Shown in pieces: positions 1 through 9,870 of a DNA stretch of 64,000 nucleotides. Within the stretch, counting starts at the first letter, position 1. Each line of letters opens with the position of its first letter. The notes beneath the pieces are model-generated. The model had not been told where the DNA came from. It saw only the letters and a list, made by a program, of their open reading frames with translations, and ran no database searches. Where the stretch lies: positions 248,001 through 312,000 of the forward strand of contig JAPQWV010000481.1 in NCBI GenBank assembly GCA_027422505.1, in the 5' to 3' direction. Source of the stretch: Craterostigma plantagineum. Lineage: Eukaryota; Streptophyta; Magnoliopsida; Lamiales; Linderniaceae. The position numbers were made by a program, and so were the translations under genes.

Positions 1-145
1 GTGTGCAGGAGATACTAGTATATATAATAGATCTCATAATTTCCTTTAAAGACACATTCGATATCTCACACATGCATCGAAATCTTGAACCTACAATACT
101 TAGTTTATCACTTTCTTCACTAGCAATGTAATATATATACATATA

Positions 146-1489
146 TGTTAGGATCGTGGACCGGGTGTTAGAGGGGGGTTGAATAACACCGGTCACCATT
201 TTTTGCTCATCGGTGGGTTTCACGTCCGGTTAGAGAGTGAAACCGGTTTCCAATCTTCAATCAAGGCCAAGTGCGGAATATATTAGGCTTGATTGTGAAC
301 TATGTATGGTGGTTTGTGTACGTGGGTGATTTGGTCCGGTTTTGGTGTATCGAGACGGTGAAGGCATTTTGTCGAACACCTTGGGTGTGGATATTTGGAG
401 TGTGTGTTTTGACTTGTAGGAAAGGGACATGAGATTTGTTATGGAAGTTCGGAGTTAACTCTCCTACGTCTCCCCTTCTTCCTCGCAAGGAAGGTTCACT
501 AGACTTCAGTTATACACTCATTGTACAACCTACCCGGCTGCCCTCAGCCTTATCTAGTGAATCACCTAGGCAGTCGTATAATACAATCCACCTACTTCGA
601 CAGCTTTTTACAGTCCATCGGAAACTTACGGCCCCCGCAAGGTCAACCGTAAACGTTGTAGGCCGCAACCTCACAACCACTTTGATATTTTACGTCTCTT
701 AGCTAAGACGGCACCATTCTTTCTCGTCTCGATGCGAAGACTACATACACTTGTTTATAGTCTATGTGCTAAGACTCTCACTCAACTAATCTGCTTAAGT
801 TCAACTCTCTAATATGTGAGTGAGGTGTGTGGGTTTGAACGTTGTAGCTCTCTCACTTTGTAACCCACACACTTGGAAGTACTCTCTTGATTTTCTTCTT
901 TGCTCTTTGCTCTTGTTCTTCTCTCTTGGATCTCTCTTTGAATGTGTATATGTTTTGCTCTAGGATCCTTGACTTGTTTCTGTCCGTCACTGTTGTTTTT
1001 ATAGGTCTTCTCACTTTGAAATAGCCGTTAGACTCAATAATATACCCGTTGGAAGCCTTTGGGAGCCTTTATTGACTTTGGTCAATGCTGTCAGCTTTAT
1101 CTGTCTGTACCTCTGTTGCTGCAGTAAACAGCTGTACATCAGTCACAGCTGACCAGTCAATCCAGTCATTGACCTAACCAGTCATTGACCGGACCAGTCC
1201 AGACCAAGACCGACCAGTCCAGTCCGAGACCGACCAGTCCGAAACCGACCAGTCCAGACCGGAACCGGATCAGTCCAGTCTGACCAGACCGAAACCGGGT
1301 TGACCGACAGTTGACCGCGTTGACCAGTATTGACCGGCAGTTGACCGATCCAGTTTTTTCGCCCTGAGCTCATATTTGATATCTGTTTTTCGAACCGAGC
1401 TTATCTGCACACTCAATAAATATGTTAGTAATACAATTACTAAGTTTTGTGTTTATCAAACCGGATTGCTTAGATATTTTAATCCAACA
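146..1489 (+). mobile_element. Solo LTR, probably Copia-type
   Basis: The segment begins TGTTAGGATC and ends ATCCAACA, the TG...CA ends of a plant LTR with short inverted termini. The five bases before it (ATATA, 141-145) are repeated directly after it (1490-1494), which is a target-site duplication. There is no primer site, coding remnant or second LTR beside it, so this is a solo LTR left by recombination between the two LTRs of a full element. Its first 50 bases and an internal stretch near 430-455 resemble the minus-strand LTR piece at 5183-5410, so both belong to one broad family. The ATATA flanks lie in AT-rich DNA, so chance identity is possible, but their position exactly at the TG/CA ends makes that unlikely. 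Confidence 0.8.
1138..1345 (+). repeat. GACCAGTCC minisatellite inside the solo LTR
   Basis: The motif GACCAGTCCAG and its variants (accgaccagtcc, gaccggaccagtcc, gttgaccg) recur about a dozen times in degenerate tandem. The array is GC-rich compared with the surrounding AT-rich DNA and lies in the 3' half of the LTR. It gives a 63-residue minus ORF rich in W, T, G and R, which is a repeat artefact. Confidence 0.7.
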
Positions 1490-1494
1490 ATATA

Positions 1495-1714
1495 TATTGT
1501 ATAACTATAAGTATTTCTTCGTACATAATGATATTGTTATCATATAATTAAATGTTACACATGTTTAGAAAGAACTTGTACGATACGCAAATCAAGAAAG
1601 TGCAGCATCATGGGAACATGAATGCACATGAGAATAGTGTCTTCCGATCTATATTTACGGTTTTTTATATTTTCTTTATCTACACAGATGATATACACAT
1701 ATATATATATATTA

Positions 1715-1753
<39 letters not shown>

Positions 1754-2045
1754 AAAATTCAATTAGGTCCCCCACTTTACGTTACCAAGACATTAGAGCC
1801 ACAATCCCATGTGAGTATATTGACTTCAATCTTTAGAAATTTAAAAGCTTCATTGGACCATCATGTTCTTAGTTGTTCACATGGTCTATTTTTAACTTAT
1901 TTTTCTTTTTCCAATAAAAAAATACACACAAATACATTAAAACAGTCCCCTTGCGTCACGGTGTGAACAATATTTTTTTTAATAGTGCAAAGTTACTTGT
2001 CTTAGGAGAGAATATAGGCCTTTATAAAATTCCTCTATGTATGTA
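1495..2045. other. AT-rich spacer with AT microsatellite
   Basis: No gene is visible. A (TA)n microsatellite occupies about 1695-1750. The two overlapping ORFs here (67 and 114 residues) read through it as YIYIYI and have no recognisable domain. Confidence 0.6.
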
Positions 2046-2387
2046 CACTACAACAAAACATAGTATCAGACACGGAGAATAGATACAGAATTGGTTTCGT
2101 GTCTAAATTATGAATATTAGAAATGGATTCCGACACGGTTTTCTATTTTTATTTTAAAAAAATTAATGTTTTTATTTAGACAAGGATTAGATACGGAAAT
2201 AAAAACGGAAATCTGACAAAATTCATTTTAGACGGTATATATCCGTATTCAAATTTGCCACGAGAAGAACACCTACGGTATTTTAGTTTTGGACACCGAA
2301 TTTTCCGTGTCTAATCACTCAGTAGATACAGAATATTTGTTTTAGACACTGAATTTTCCGTGTCTAATATGCATGTTTTCTATAGTA
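2046..2387. mobile_element. CACTA-like MITE
   Basis: The left end reads CACTACAACAAAACATAG, the usual start of plant CACTA (En/Spm) elements. The reverse complement of the right end is TACTATAGAAAACATGC, an imperfect inverted copy, and both termini continue into a shared AGACACGG-type subterminal motif. The sub-motif 'gtgtctaa/agacacgg' recurs several times inside, as expected of subterminal transposase-binding repeats. Flanking triplets are GTA and ATA, so a 3-bp target duplication is only two-thirds preserved. There is no coding capacity. Confidence 0.6.
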
Positions 2388-2685
2388 ATATACACACATA
2401 AATCAAATTATTTATGATATAATATCATAATTCCTGAGAACATGACTTGCTGTCTGCGCACGAATTTATGGGAGAGGACGGTAAGGGCTTTTCTAATAAA
2501 ATAAATTGTTTTTAACTTAACATTAATTAAATAGGTAAAAATTTATACCAATTGACAAAATAGGTGTTTTCGTAACTCAGAGATACGAATTAGTCCGAGT
2601 TACGATTTAATCTAGCGCTGAATACGAAGAAGGGTTGGTTTCAGATCTAATTCGTAATCAGGGATACGAATGAGTTACGTATTAG

Positions 2686-2925
2686 ATCGGGATTTAGCCA
2701 CCCCGCACCCTCCTCTCTTCTCAGACGACAACTTGAGGAACGATGAGCGGCGACGACGAACGACGGCGACGATGAGCTGACAGCGGCGGCTACGAACGAT
2801 GGCGACGAGCAGACGGCGGAGAACGGACAACGGCTGCGAGTGGACGCCAGCGACGAGAACGGCGGCAGCGATGGAGAACAACGGACGGCGACGACGATGA
2901 CGGCAGCGGCGTGGCGAGAGTGATT
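2686..2925. repeat. CGACGA/CGGCGA-rich block inside the MULE
   Basis: This CpG-rich stretch is built from near-trinucleotide repeats (gcgacgacg, gacggcgac, cgatgagc). It produces overlapping minus ORFs with serine- and valine-rich translations and no domain. Its composition is unlike the AT-rich TIRs on both sides. It may be captured host DNA, but I cannot name a source. Confidence 0.5.
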
Positions 2926-2926
2926 T

Positions 2927-3092
2927 AGGCGTAAATTGTAAGTTGATTTCGTTAATTTAGCGTAAATTATTTTGTTCAAATTAGGTTTAAATCGTTTTCG
3001 TTGATTTAGGCTTAAATTGTATATATTGATTTGGGCGTAAAATGTTTTCGTTGATTTAGGCGCAAATTGTTTTCGCTGATTTAGGCCCAAAA
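2927..3092. repeat. Tandem repeat, unit about 25-33 bp (gatttaggcgtaaattg)
   Basis: About six degenerate copies of a unit containing GATTTAGGCGTAAATTG, separated by gttttcgtt-like linkers, stand head to tail between the GC-rich block and the transposase remnant. Confidence 0.65.
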
Positions 3093-3473
3093 AAAATACC
3101 CAAGTTTGTGTTGGCCAGGACTCCGGTGCGGAAGTGTAACCACGTCACGATCGTCCCGGAGCTGTAATGTTGCAACGCCTTCATAAAAGTAGGCAGCTTG
3201 GTTACGGACTCCTCCCACGTGCCGTAAACATTATCCAACAAAAATATGTGAATGCTGAAGGTATTCATTTTTTTTGCATGGACGGTAAGCGAACAATACC
3301 TACTATCAAGCACCCGTAATATCAAACAAAAACTATAAGAAATTAGAAAATTGGATGTTGCGCCGAATACGCCTATATCCAATAGGATCAATGCTATATT
3401 TGATTATTGAATCAGAAGTCTGAATGACTTCACCACCGTAAAATACTACGACTTGTATGCTATTGGACACCAT
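3056..3473 (-). pseudogene. MULE transposase N-terminal remnant
   Basis: From an ATG at 3473 the minus strand reads MVSNSIQVVVFYGGEVIQTS, which resembles the start of plant MuDR-type transposases, where a short valine/tyrosine-rich segment precedes the MuDR domain. After a frame change, the ORF at 3391-3056 contains GTWEESVTKLPTFMKALQH and SSGTIVTW, resembling the transposase segment that precedes the DDE core. The DDE catalytic domain and the SWIM zinc finger are absent. At least one frameshift separates the two parts, so the product is not functional. It lies within the MULE termini in the opposite orientation to the window. The assignment rests on motif memory and the MULE-type flanks. Confidence 0.55.
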
Positions 3474-3766
3474 TGTATGTAATAAAGAATTTTATTTAAC
3501 TGAGGGGTATTTATAGAGGAGTAAATCGTACCTCAGAGTTACGAATTTGTAATTCGTATCTCCAAGATACGTTTTACGTCCGAGAATAGCAGTGGCGTTA
3601 TCTCCGTAATCAGCGCCTGCCAGAGTAATTCGTAACCCGGGGATACGAATTACTAATTCGTAACTCTGAGTTACGAAACACCCATTTTATTAATTGGCAA
3701 AAAATTTTACCTATTTAAGAATATTAAGTTAAAAACGATTTATTTTATTAAAAAGCCGACGGTAAG

Positions 3767-4004
3767 TGCAATAACGCATTAAATGAAGGAAAAAGTAATA
3801 AACTAGTTGCTATAATATATGTGATTATTATTGTATTATAATTTATGGCTAGTGGGGTATTCAACCATGTGTGCATGCTCTCTATATATCATAATTGAAC
3901 AGCTCGTGAGCACATTAATTCCTTTTTGTTTTCTTCAGTATAAGAAAACAATAAGAGAAAACAATCAATAAATACTCTTGAGCATGTATTAAAGATATAT
4001 ATGT

Positions 4005-4036
<32 letters not shown>

Positions 4037-4400
4037 TATGTCGAGTGATCAGTGCATCACATCGAACATCGAAGGTCATGAGTTTGAACCCATTTATTGT
4101 AATTTTTCACATAGTTGATGGTTTTTGAAAAAAATTGAATCGGAGTTAAAATCTTACATCTAAACAGCAGTAAACCGATCTCTTTGTGCTTAACGATACA
4201 ACTGCTTCACGCAAACTCGTAAACGCAAGAGTAAAATGCAAGGTCTATGACACTATTGAAAACGCAGTGAGAATCTGCTATATTTTCTGGCTAGAGACTC
4301 GAAAATTTATAAAGAAAAATCTATAAAAGCATAGAAGTATTCAGAGAGATTTTTAGGGTTTTTTCAGATCTTGCTTCTGTCTGAAATGCGGCTGTTTCAG
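3767..4400. other. Spacer; possible LTR remnant or SINE-like patch
   Basis: No gene is seen. A TA microsatellite lies at about 4013-4037. Bases 4055-4095 read like a degenerate internal Pol III B box (atgagtttgaaccc) followed by T-rich DNA, which might be a SINE head but is too short to call. From about 4190 to 4400 the minus strand could be the 3' LTR that followed the Copia RNase H remnant. Confidence 0.3.
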
Positions 4401-4540
4401 TCAAAATATAAACGAAGGATACTTCCTTATCTGATAAAGGCTTCTTGAATAAGGGTTGCTAATTAGATCCTTTAATGGGCCTAGTGTTATAAGGCCCAAA
4501 TAATGTTTGGTCGAAGAAGGTGGTAACTCATATGTCTTTT

Positions 4541-4755
4541 GACAGCCTCCCTCACTTCTTGGAGCGAATACATCGACCATTCCCAATTTCCTGCAAAAAC
4601 GATCATGCGCCTCTTTGCCAAGGGCTTTAGTAAGTGTATCTGCTAACTGGTCATTAGAAGAAACATACTAAGTAGCAATGATTTCTTCAGTAATAAACTG
4701 CATGATCAAGTGGCAATCTATTTCTATATGCTTTGTTGTTTCATGAAACACGGGA
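4541..4755 (-). pseudogene. Copia RNase H C-terminal fragment
   Basis: The minus strand reads NPVFHETTKHIEIDCH, then SSNDQLADTLTKALG, ending in a short tail (GMVDVFAPRSEGGCQ) and a purine-rich tract that could be the polypurine tract. This is the universally conserved end of Copia Pol (NP-x-F-H-x-R-T-K-H-I-E-I-D followed by x-Q-L-A-D-x-x-T-K). One in-frame stop interrupts it. At its upstream end it is fused directly to non-coding leader-type DNA (4756-4895), so gag, protease, integrase and reverse transcriptase have been deleted. Confidence 0.75.
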
Positions 4756-4908
4756 TTAAACCAAAAGATAGTAAATGTGATTAAAAATGCAAAAGCAACT
4801 GAAAATCAAAAATGGGTTTTGAGCAAATGTTCTTTCAAATCTCGTCGGAATCGAGCGAAACTGAATTCAAATCGTTGAGATCGATCCACGTTCAACTCTG
4901 ATACCATT

Positions 4909-5182
4909 TGTTGGTCCACTTGTTACGAAACAACGATCAAAAGATTTTAGTGTGTGTTTGTGTGTGTGTTTAACGTAAGCGGCTTCAAGAAATTTTTCTT
5001 TTGATAAACCCTAACAAGGGTAATTATGAGCTTTATATACCACAACTATTAGTATATTAAAGCCCAAGTACCAAACTTCAACTTAATACAAATTGTCTCC
5101 CCCAAACTACTACAACCCATTAATATCAAAATATAAACCGAAGACTTAAATAAATAGAGGACACTATAATTAATTCCTAACA
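4909..5182 (-). repeat. Short LTR (274 bp) with adjacent Met-tRNA primer site
   Basis: On the minus strand this begins TGTTAGGAATT and ends GGACCAACA. Two bases further on (4896-4906) comes TGGTATCAGAG, the initiator-methionine tRNA primer-binding site of plant Copia elements, so this is a 5' LTR of a minus-strand element. Its sequence does not match the DNA after the RNase H fragment at 4541-4755, so the matching 3' LTR is missing or the two pieces come from different elements. Confidence 0.65.
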
Positions 5183-5410
5183 GACTTTGCTCCGAACTCC
5201 ATAACAGATCTCTGTGACCTTAGCAAACAATCACACACACACACGCATCACATTGTGCATCTGGTTTTAGTCCACAACTGAGCGGTTACACTTCCACACA
5301 AGTCGCAATTAGAATATCAAGCACCGGTATCTAATCCGAACCGGTTAAGATCCTAAAAACGTCAAGTGTTTATTCACCCCCTCCCTCTAAATACGTAACC
5401 GATCCTAACA
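5183..5410 (-). repeat. 5' portion of a second LTR, related to the solo LTR at 146
   Basis: Reading minus from 5410, it starts TGTTAGGATCGG followed by a G-rich stretch and tgaataa, and later contains gatctgttatggagttcgg. Both match the start and a mid-portion of the 146-1489 LTR at similar spacing. Similarity stops at 5183, exactly where the neighbouring TGTTAGGAATT LTR begins. I infer that the smaller LTR element inserted into this one. Confidence 0.45.
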
Positions 5411-5611
5411 GCAGTTATACCCCAACACACTAATTTTCACTTTATATAAACGTATACTTCATTTATTATATTAAATATTATAAATATTAAACTGAAGTAT
5501 TCTTAAGGAATAATATTAGGTGTACTAGTATTGTTTTGGTTAGAAAGAGAAATATCTGTAGGGATACAACAACGTATTCACACATAGAGTGTGCTGAGTA
5601 CTAGTTTTGAT

Positions 5612-6233
5612 TAGAGCTGTCAAATGGTTCTATTTCTCAATCTTTCTGATTTGCTCCTATGGAACCACGGTCGAAGAGATTGAAAAAACCAGTCATTCAC
5701 AACCAATGATGAAGGATTCCTCAAAAGTTAAGGATTAATAATATTTTTCAGAAATCGAATGGATTCGGCCTTATACATACGCTAGGAAGATAATCAGAAA
5801 AGAAAGAAGAATTCATCTTCTTTTAACAGTTAGGAGCCGTGTGAGATGAAAGTCTGATGCACGGTTTGAATAAGAGAAAGAAGTGAGTAATCCTCTTTTC
5901 GACTCTGACTCTCCCACTCTAGTTGTTGCTTTTCTTTCTGCAACTTTGAAATTAGCTGCTTCAGCTTCAGCCACTCGACTTTTCGATATTCCTTATTATT
6001 TCTCATTAATCGAATGGCATCTTCCTATGGAAATCCTAACTATTATTAGCATGATATTGGGAAATATCAATATCATTGCATCTACTCAAACAAGATGTAT
6101 GCTTGCATATTCGTCCATAGATCAAATCGAATATGTAATTATTGGAGCCCGTGCGGCCATGTCCGCTCAGGCCCGCTCCCTGGTGGGCCTAAAATTTACA
6201 GTCTGCGGGACGCGGGCCGGTTTGACAGCTCAA
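5612..6233 (+). mobile_element. hAT-like element whose interior is plastid ndhB DNA
   Basis: The left end TAGAGCTGTCAAA (5612-5624) is matched by the reverse complement of the right end, TTGAGCTGTCAAA (6221-6233): a 13-bp terminal inverted repeat with one mismatch. The 8-bp direct repeat GTTTTGAT lies outside both ends (5604-5611 and 6234-6241), the hAT-type target duplication. About 6151-6220 is a GC-rich right arm (gggcctaaaattt, cgggccgg) like the right arm of the hAT MITE at 21893-22358, and TAGAGCTGTCAA recurs at 22414. Between the left TIR and that right arm the DNA is plastid ndhB. See the nested entry. Confidence 0.75.
5625..6150 (+). pseudogene. ndhB: Plastid-derived ndhB fragment (intron 3' end plus start of exon 2)
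   Basis: Bases up to about 5890 match the 3' part of the ndhB group II intron. GAGCCGTGTGAGATGAAAGT followed by gatgcacgg is recognisable as domain V, and a gaataagagaaag stretch as domain VI. The reading frame then gives [50 protein letters not shown] and [16 protein letters not shown], the early exon 2 segment of NdhB, a membrane subunit of the plastid NDH complex. Many substitutions and small indels relative to the conserved plastid protein show that it is old and non-functional. The match ends abruptly at about 6150. Origin could be plastid directly or via mitochondrial DNA, which also carries plastid inserts. Confidence 0.85.
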
Positions 6234-6241
6234 GTTTTGAT

Positions 6242-6488
6242 AAAGGAAAAGGAAGATTCACCGTAACAAATTCCTCACATCTATTGACCTATATTGGGAC
6301 TTTTTGTTCTAAGCCCGTTAATGGGGTAGTAATAATATATTATAGGACCTAACGGCCCAAGAATCCAGTCCACTCACTATGCATCACAAATTAAAAAATT
6401 AACCTACAAGCATAAGTCAGAAAACAAGTATACGAAAGAATGCAAAAATAAAATGTGAGAAAAAACACATATATACTCTTGGCCTTAG
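6242..6488. other. AT-rich spacer
   Basis: No gene, RNA or mobile-element ends are seen here. Confidence 0.5.
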
Positions 6489-7162
6489 TAGGGGTGTTCA
6501 TCGGTCGGTTCGGGTTTGGTGTTTCAAATTTCGCTTCGATTTGCAGTTTTACGTATGCTTAATCCGATATCCGAACCGTTTTAATTTGGTTCGGTTCGGT
6601 TTTTTATATTAAGGTTCGGTTTTTTTCGGTTCGGTTTTTCGGTTAGGAATTTAATATCAACAGTTATGAGTTGAAAATACATAAAACAATTTATGGTTAT
6701 TAAACAATAAAGAATATTTATGGAACGTGACATGTAGCAAAATAATTCAAAGGTCCGAGAAAAAAAACATGAAAATGGAACAAAATCTAACCAAAATATA
6801 AAAACATTCATCTGAAGATACTATAAATTATTTGGGAGAGAAATAGTATTTGATTGGTGAAGAAAACATTCACCTAAAAATGGAAAAAAGTATACCAATG
6901 AAATTATGTTACTGTGTTGTAAATTATGGGAGAAAAACAAATGATTTTTGATATTTTTCTATTTTTAATGTAGTATGATAATTTTCGATTTTTCGGTTTT
7001 TTCGGTATTACGTATGCTTAATCCGATATCCGAACCATTTTAATTTGGTTCGGTTCGGTTTTTTACAATTCGGTTCGGTTTTTTTCGGTTCCAGTCTTTT
7101 CGATTCGGTTCTTTATGGTTCGGTCGGTTTTTTTCGGTTTTCGGTTAATTTGAACACTCCTA
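6489..7162. mobile_element. hAT MITE, family A copy 1
   Basis: The ends are TAGGGGTGTTCA and (reverse complement of the right end) TAGGAGTGTTCA. The 8-bp direct repeat GGCCTTAG flanks it exactly (6481-6488 and 7163-7170). Subterminal DNA is dense in cggttcggtttttt on both sides in opposite orientation. The AT-rich centre (ttatgagttgaaaatacat...) is closely similar to that of the element at 47964-48625, so the two are copies of one family. No transposase is encoded. Confidence 0.9.
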
Positions 7163-7433
7163 GGCCTTAGTGCTTGAGATGAACCATCTTTGATTTGCCA
7201 ATTAAATCAATTTTAAATAATATATTAAATCGAAAGAAAACAACCAACTACATGGCATTTTTATATTCTCAATTTTACCATTTTTGTATTTATTTATCAT
7301 TTTGAAATTAATATGCATATACATATATAGCACGCGTATTTGAGCGTGCAGAAATACTATTTACCAACAAAAGAATGAAAAGAATATATTAATCCATTTA
7401 TAAAACTATTCGGGCCCCCAAAACATAAACCGA

Positions 7434-9031
7434 TCAATCCCGAACCGCTCCCTCCCAAGGCAAAAATCCCGTGGACACGTTGGCCATACTCCCCATTACG
7501 ATATCCCTGAGGCCCGTGTCCGAAACCTCGCAGAACCTCCTCGACCAGTCCAGGGGCTCGACCGCCTCGGTCCCCAATCCCGGGGCCCGATCCCTCGACC
7601 CCTCGTTCTGACTCTCCGTCCAGTCCGCCACATAGGCAGAAACCCTCCGTCGAAAGTTGGCCTTAAAAACCTCCCAAGCCTGATACTTGTAGTGGTTTAT
7701 TACCGCCACACCCCTAGGCAGATCGAGAAAATCGTACCCCTCCTTGAGCCGAAAGTGGTGCACCGCGTTCATCGCGTCGGGATGCAAGGCCTCGGGCCTG
7801 ACAATCGACTTGTGCCTCTCGGGGCTCTGTATTCGGCAATCAGGCCTCCAAAACCCCCTTCTCGGGCCTCGACTCGACACTCGACGGGCCAAAGCGGTGG
7901 CACGACGTTCGAATCTCCCTCACGTTCTGAAAAGCTGCCGAAACGTTTCCCACCAGATGTCGAAGCGAGCCTTCCACCACGTCCATGAAGGCAACCCACT
8001 CGCGATCGCCCTTCGCCCTAATCGTGCAGTGGGAGAATCCCAACTCTTGGGTCTTGATCCAGGGCCAGTTACGAATGCTCACACTGTAATTTCTTTCCAT
8101 GGCGAGTTCTCTTAGATTTCATCGGTACCGTCATTGCTGTTGTTGTCGTATATGAACCATCTCTCGATCCCGAGCCAGGAATGTTACGCGATCCATTCCC
8201 GAACCGCCTCGCCTTGGTTCCACAGCATCGTGCACTCGCAGAGTTCGTAATTTTTCTTGCGGGCCCAGCTCGGCCCAATCGTTTCCCCGTCCTTATTACC
8301 GTCGTGGATTGAAACCTTGGCAACCGAAGGTAGTAAGGCGATCCTCCGTCTATTTCAGAAGATTCCTTCGGTGATACGAATTTCTCGATTTCCTTCCACG
8401 CCCGGCGGCACAGGACACCTTACCACCTCTTGAGCGGCCGCGAAGCCCTCATGAAATTACGATTATGCCCCCATTCGAAGTGGCAGGTAAACAGGTTCCG
8501 GGTCGGATCCTCGGCCTGGGCGGAGGTTTAACCCCTTTGCAAATACTACGGGCGTTTCCCCGTCAATTACAGCCTCGTACACCAAATTGTCCCATGAATA
8601 ATTCGTATCATTACTACTGCTATTACTAACGATGGGCCCCACTAAACCATAACTAAGGCGACAGTGGCGCTGAATTAAACCCACGGCGGTGGAATTGAGG
8701 GATGGCGGCGGTGGGCACCTCACTATTGACCTGAATCGTCGTACTCATCGATGGAATTAACCCTGAATTACAATAAGGTGCTTACATTTCTTCCGCCATT
8801 GTTGGGCCGCCGGTAATAGATGCAGTGGAGGTCGAAGGCGGCAAAGCTCGCCTTGGAAATGATGAATAGGATGTGGTCGGGAAAGGAGATGCTGCCGTCG
8901 ATTCTAAGCTGTGACGGCCGCTGGCGAAGTCCTCGAAAAGATTTGTCCATCAAAGAGAGGGGAGACGCCATTGAAAGAATCCTCGAAGCTGCTACAATGT
9001 ATTTTAAGTAAATAGCCTTTGACTTGTTCAT
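7434..9031 (-). pseudogene. Glycosyltransferase family 92 (DUF23) pseudogene
   Basis: Read on the minus strand, parts in different frames line up in family order. The N-terminal membrane-anchor region starts at the ATG at 9031. It is followed by FPDHILFI, IDEYDDSG, CPPPPSLNSTAVGL and VVFAKGLNLRP. Next come YELCECTMLWNQ with WLGIERWFIYDNNSNDG (about 8130-8256), WPWIKTQELGFSHC and SPERHKSIVRP (about 7790-7830). The C-terminus has INHYKYQAWEVFKANFRRRV and the RFCEV end. These are hallmarks of plant GT92 proteins, single-pass Golgi enzymes that add sugars (galactose in characterised members) to wall glycans. At least four frameshifts and several stops break it. After FMDV (about 7990) the expected DEFF-type acidic segment is missing. 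The gene is single-exon and much more GC-rich than its flanks. Confidence 0.8.
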
Positions 9032-9424
9032 CTTTTAAAAATGCACCCAAAATCGGATTTTACCTTTGTACCCTTACTAACTCTGCGCTGAAGACTATTT
9101 TACCCTTATTTAATGGCAATCAACAACCTCACCAACACTTAACGAAAAAATTAAAGGGTTCACAGGTTTTACTGTAGCACCCATGATAGAAGGGAAAAGT
9201 AAAAAAAAAAGAGCAACCACTTTCACTCGTTCTGCACACGAAGCGTTCTCTCCCTGGACTGTAAATCGTTTTCTCTGCAACTCAAACCCAAATCCGAATC
9301 CAATGAACTCAATCGACAATGGCAATCAACGAGAACACCCAAAGAGTGAAGGTATTTGTTCTACTCTTCGTCTTCTTCAATTCAACGCGAGAAGGGGATG
9401 AACAACGCGTCGAACCCTAATTTG
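9032..9424. other. Spacer leading into the GC-rich repeat region
   Basis: No gene is supported. The phrase aggttttactgtagcac (about 9163) recurs as aggttttactgtaacat near 15006, beyond the last GC-rich repeat block but one, so it may mark the edge of a composite element. An ATG at 9320 opens a short frame (MAINENTQRVKVFV) that might be the first exon of the decayed gene downstream. Confidence 0.3.
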
Positions 9425-9870
9425 GTGCGGACCCGTGCTTGCAAGCATAGGACCGTGCTTGGCAGCATAGGATCCATGCTTGCTAGCATAGGACCCATGC
9501 TTGCAAGCTTAGGACATGTGCTTGCAAGCGTACGTTGCTTTTTAATGCATGGGCCCCGTGCTTGCAAGCACAGGACCCCCGCTTATGAGCAGGGAACCTG
9601 TGCGTATTTATGGGACCCGCCCATAAGATGATGGTCCCAGCACGGGTCTCCTGCATACAAGCGCGGGTTCCCTGATCATAAGCGCGGGTCCCCTGCCCTT
9701 AACGTGCGGGTCCCATGACCTTTTGCGCGCATTGACATGGGACCCACGTGTTATGAGCAGTGGACCTGCGCGTTATGGGCGGGGGACCCGTATTTATGCA
9801 GGCGACCCGTGCCGGGACCGCGCAGATGCGCAGGGGTCTCATGCGCATCTGTGCTTGAATCCCCATAGCT
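9425..9870. repeat. GC-rich degenerate tandem repeat, block 1
   Basis: About 20 imperfect units of roughly 22-28 bp carry a GGGACCC(C)-GTGC core (for example gtgcttgcaagcatagga, then cgcgggtcccctg). Sub-palindromes such as CTTGCAAG recur. ORFs on both strands here are periodic translations of the repeat. Confidence 0.75.

Larger units (their letters stand above)
2486..3757 (-). mobile_element. Deleted Mutator-like element (MULE) with about 115-bp TIRs
   Basis: Both ends carry a long inverted repeat that starts GGCTTTT and includes a shared stretch around AATAAAATAAAT, with about 115 bp recognisable on each side. The 9-bp direct repeat GACGGTAAG flanks it exactly (2477-2485 and 3758-3766), which is the Mutator-type target duplication. 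Inside are a GC-rich block, a short tandem array and a minus-strand remnant of a MULE transposase N-terminus. I infer an internally deleted, non-autonomous MULE. Confidence 0.85.

Noticed and set aside
2647..3090. 147-residue minus ORF, serine- and valine-rich
   Set aside because: It reads through trinucleotide-like and tandem repeats inside the MULE.
5883..6266. 127-residue ORF as a functional NDH subunit
   Set aside because: It is plastid ndhB exon 2 in a nuclear setting, truncated and running into MITE sequence.
9356..9631. 91-residue ORF with ASIGPMLASLGHVLAS repeats
   Set aside because: Direct translation of GC-rich repeat block 1.
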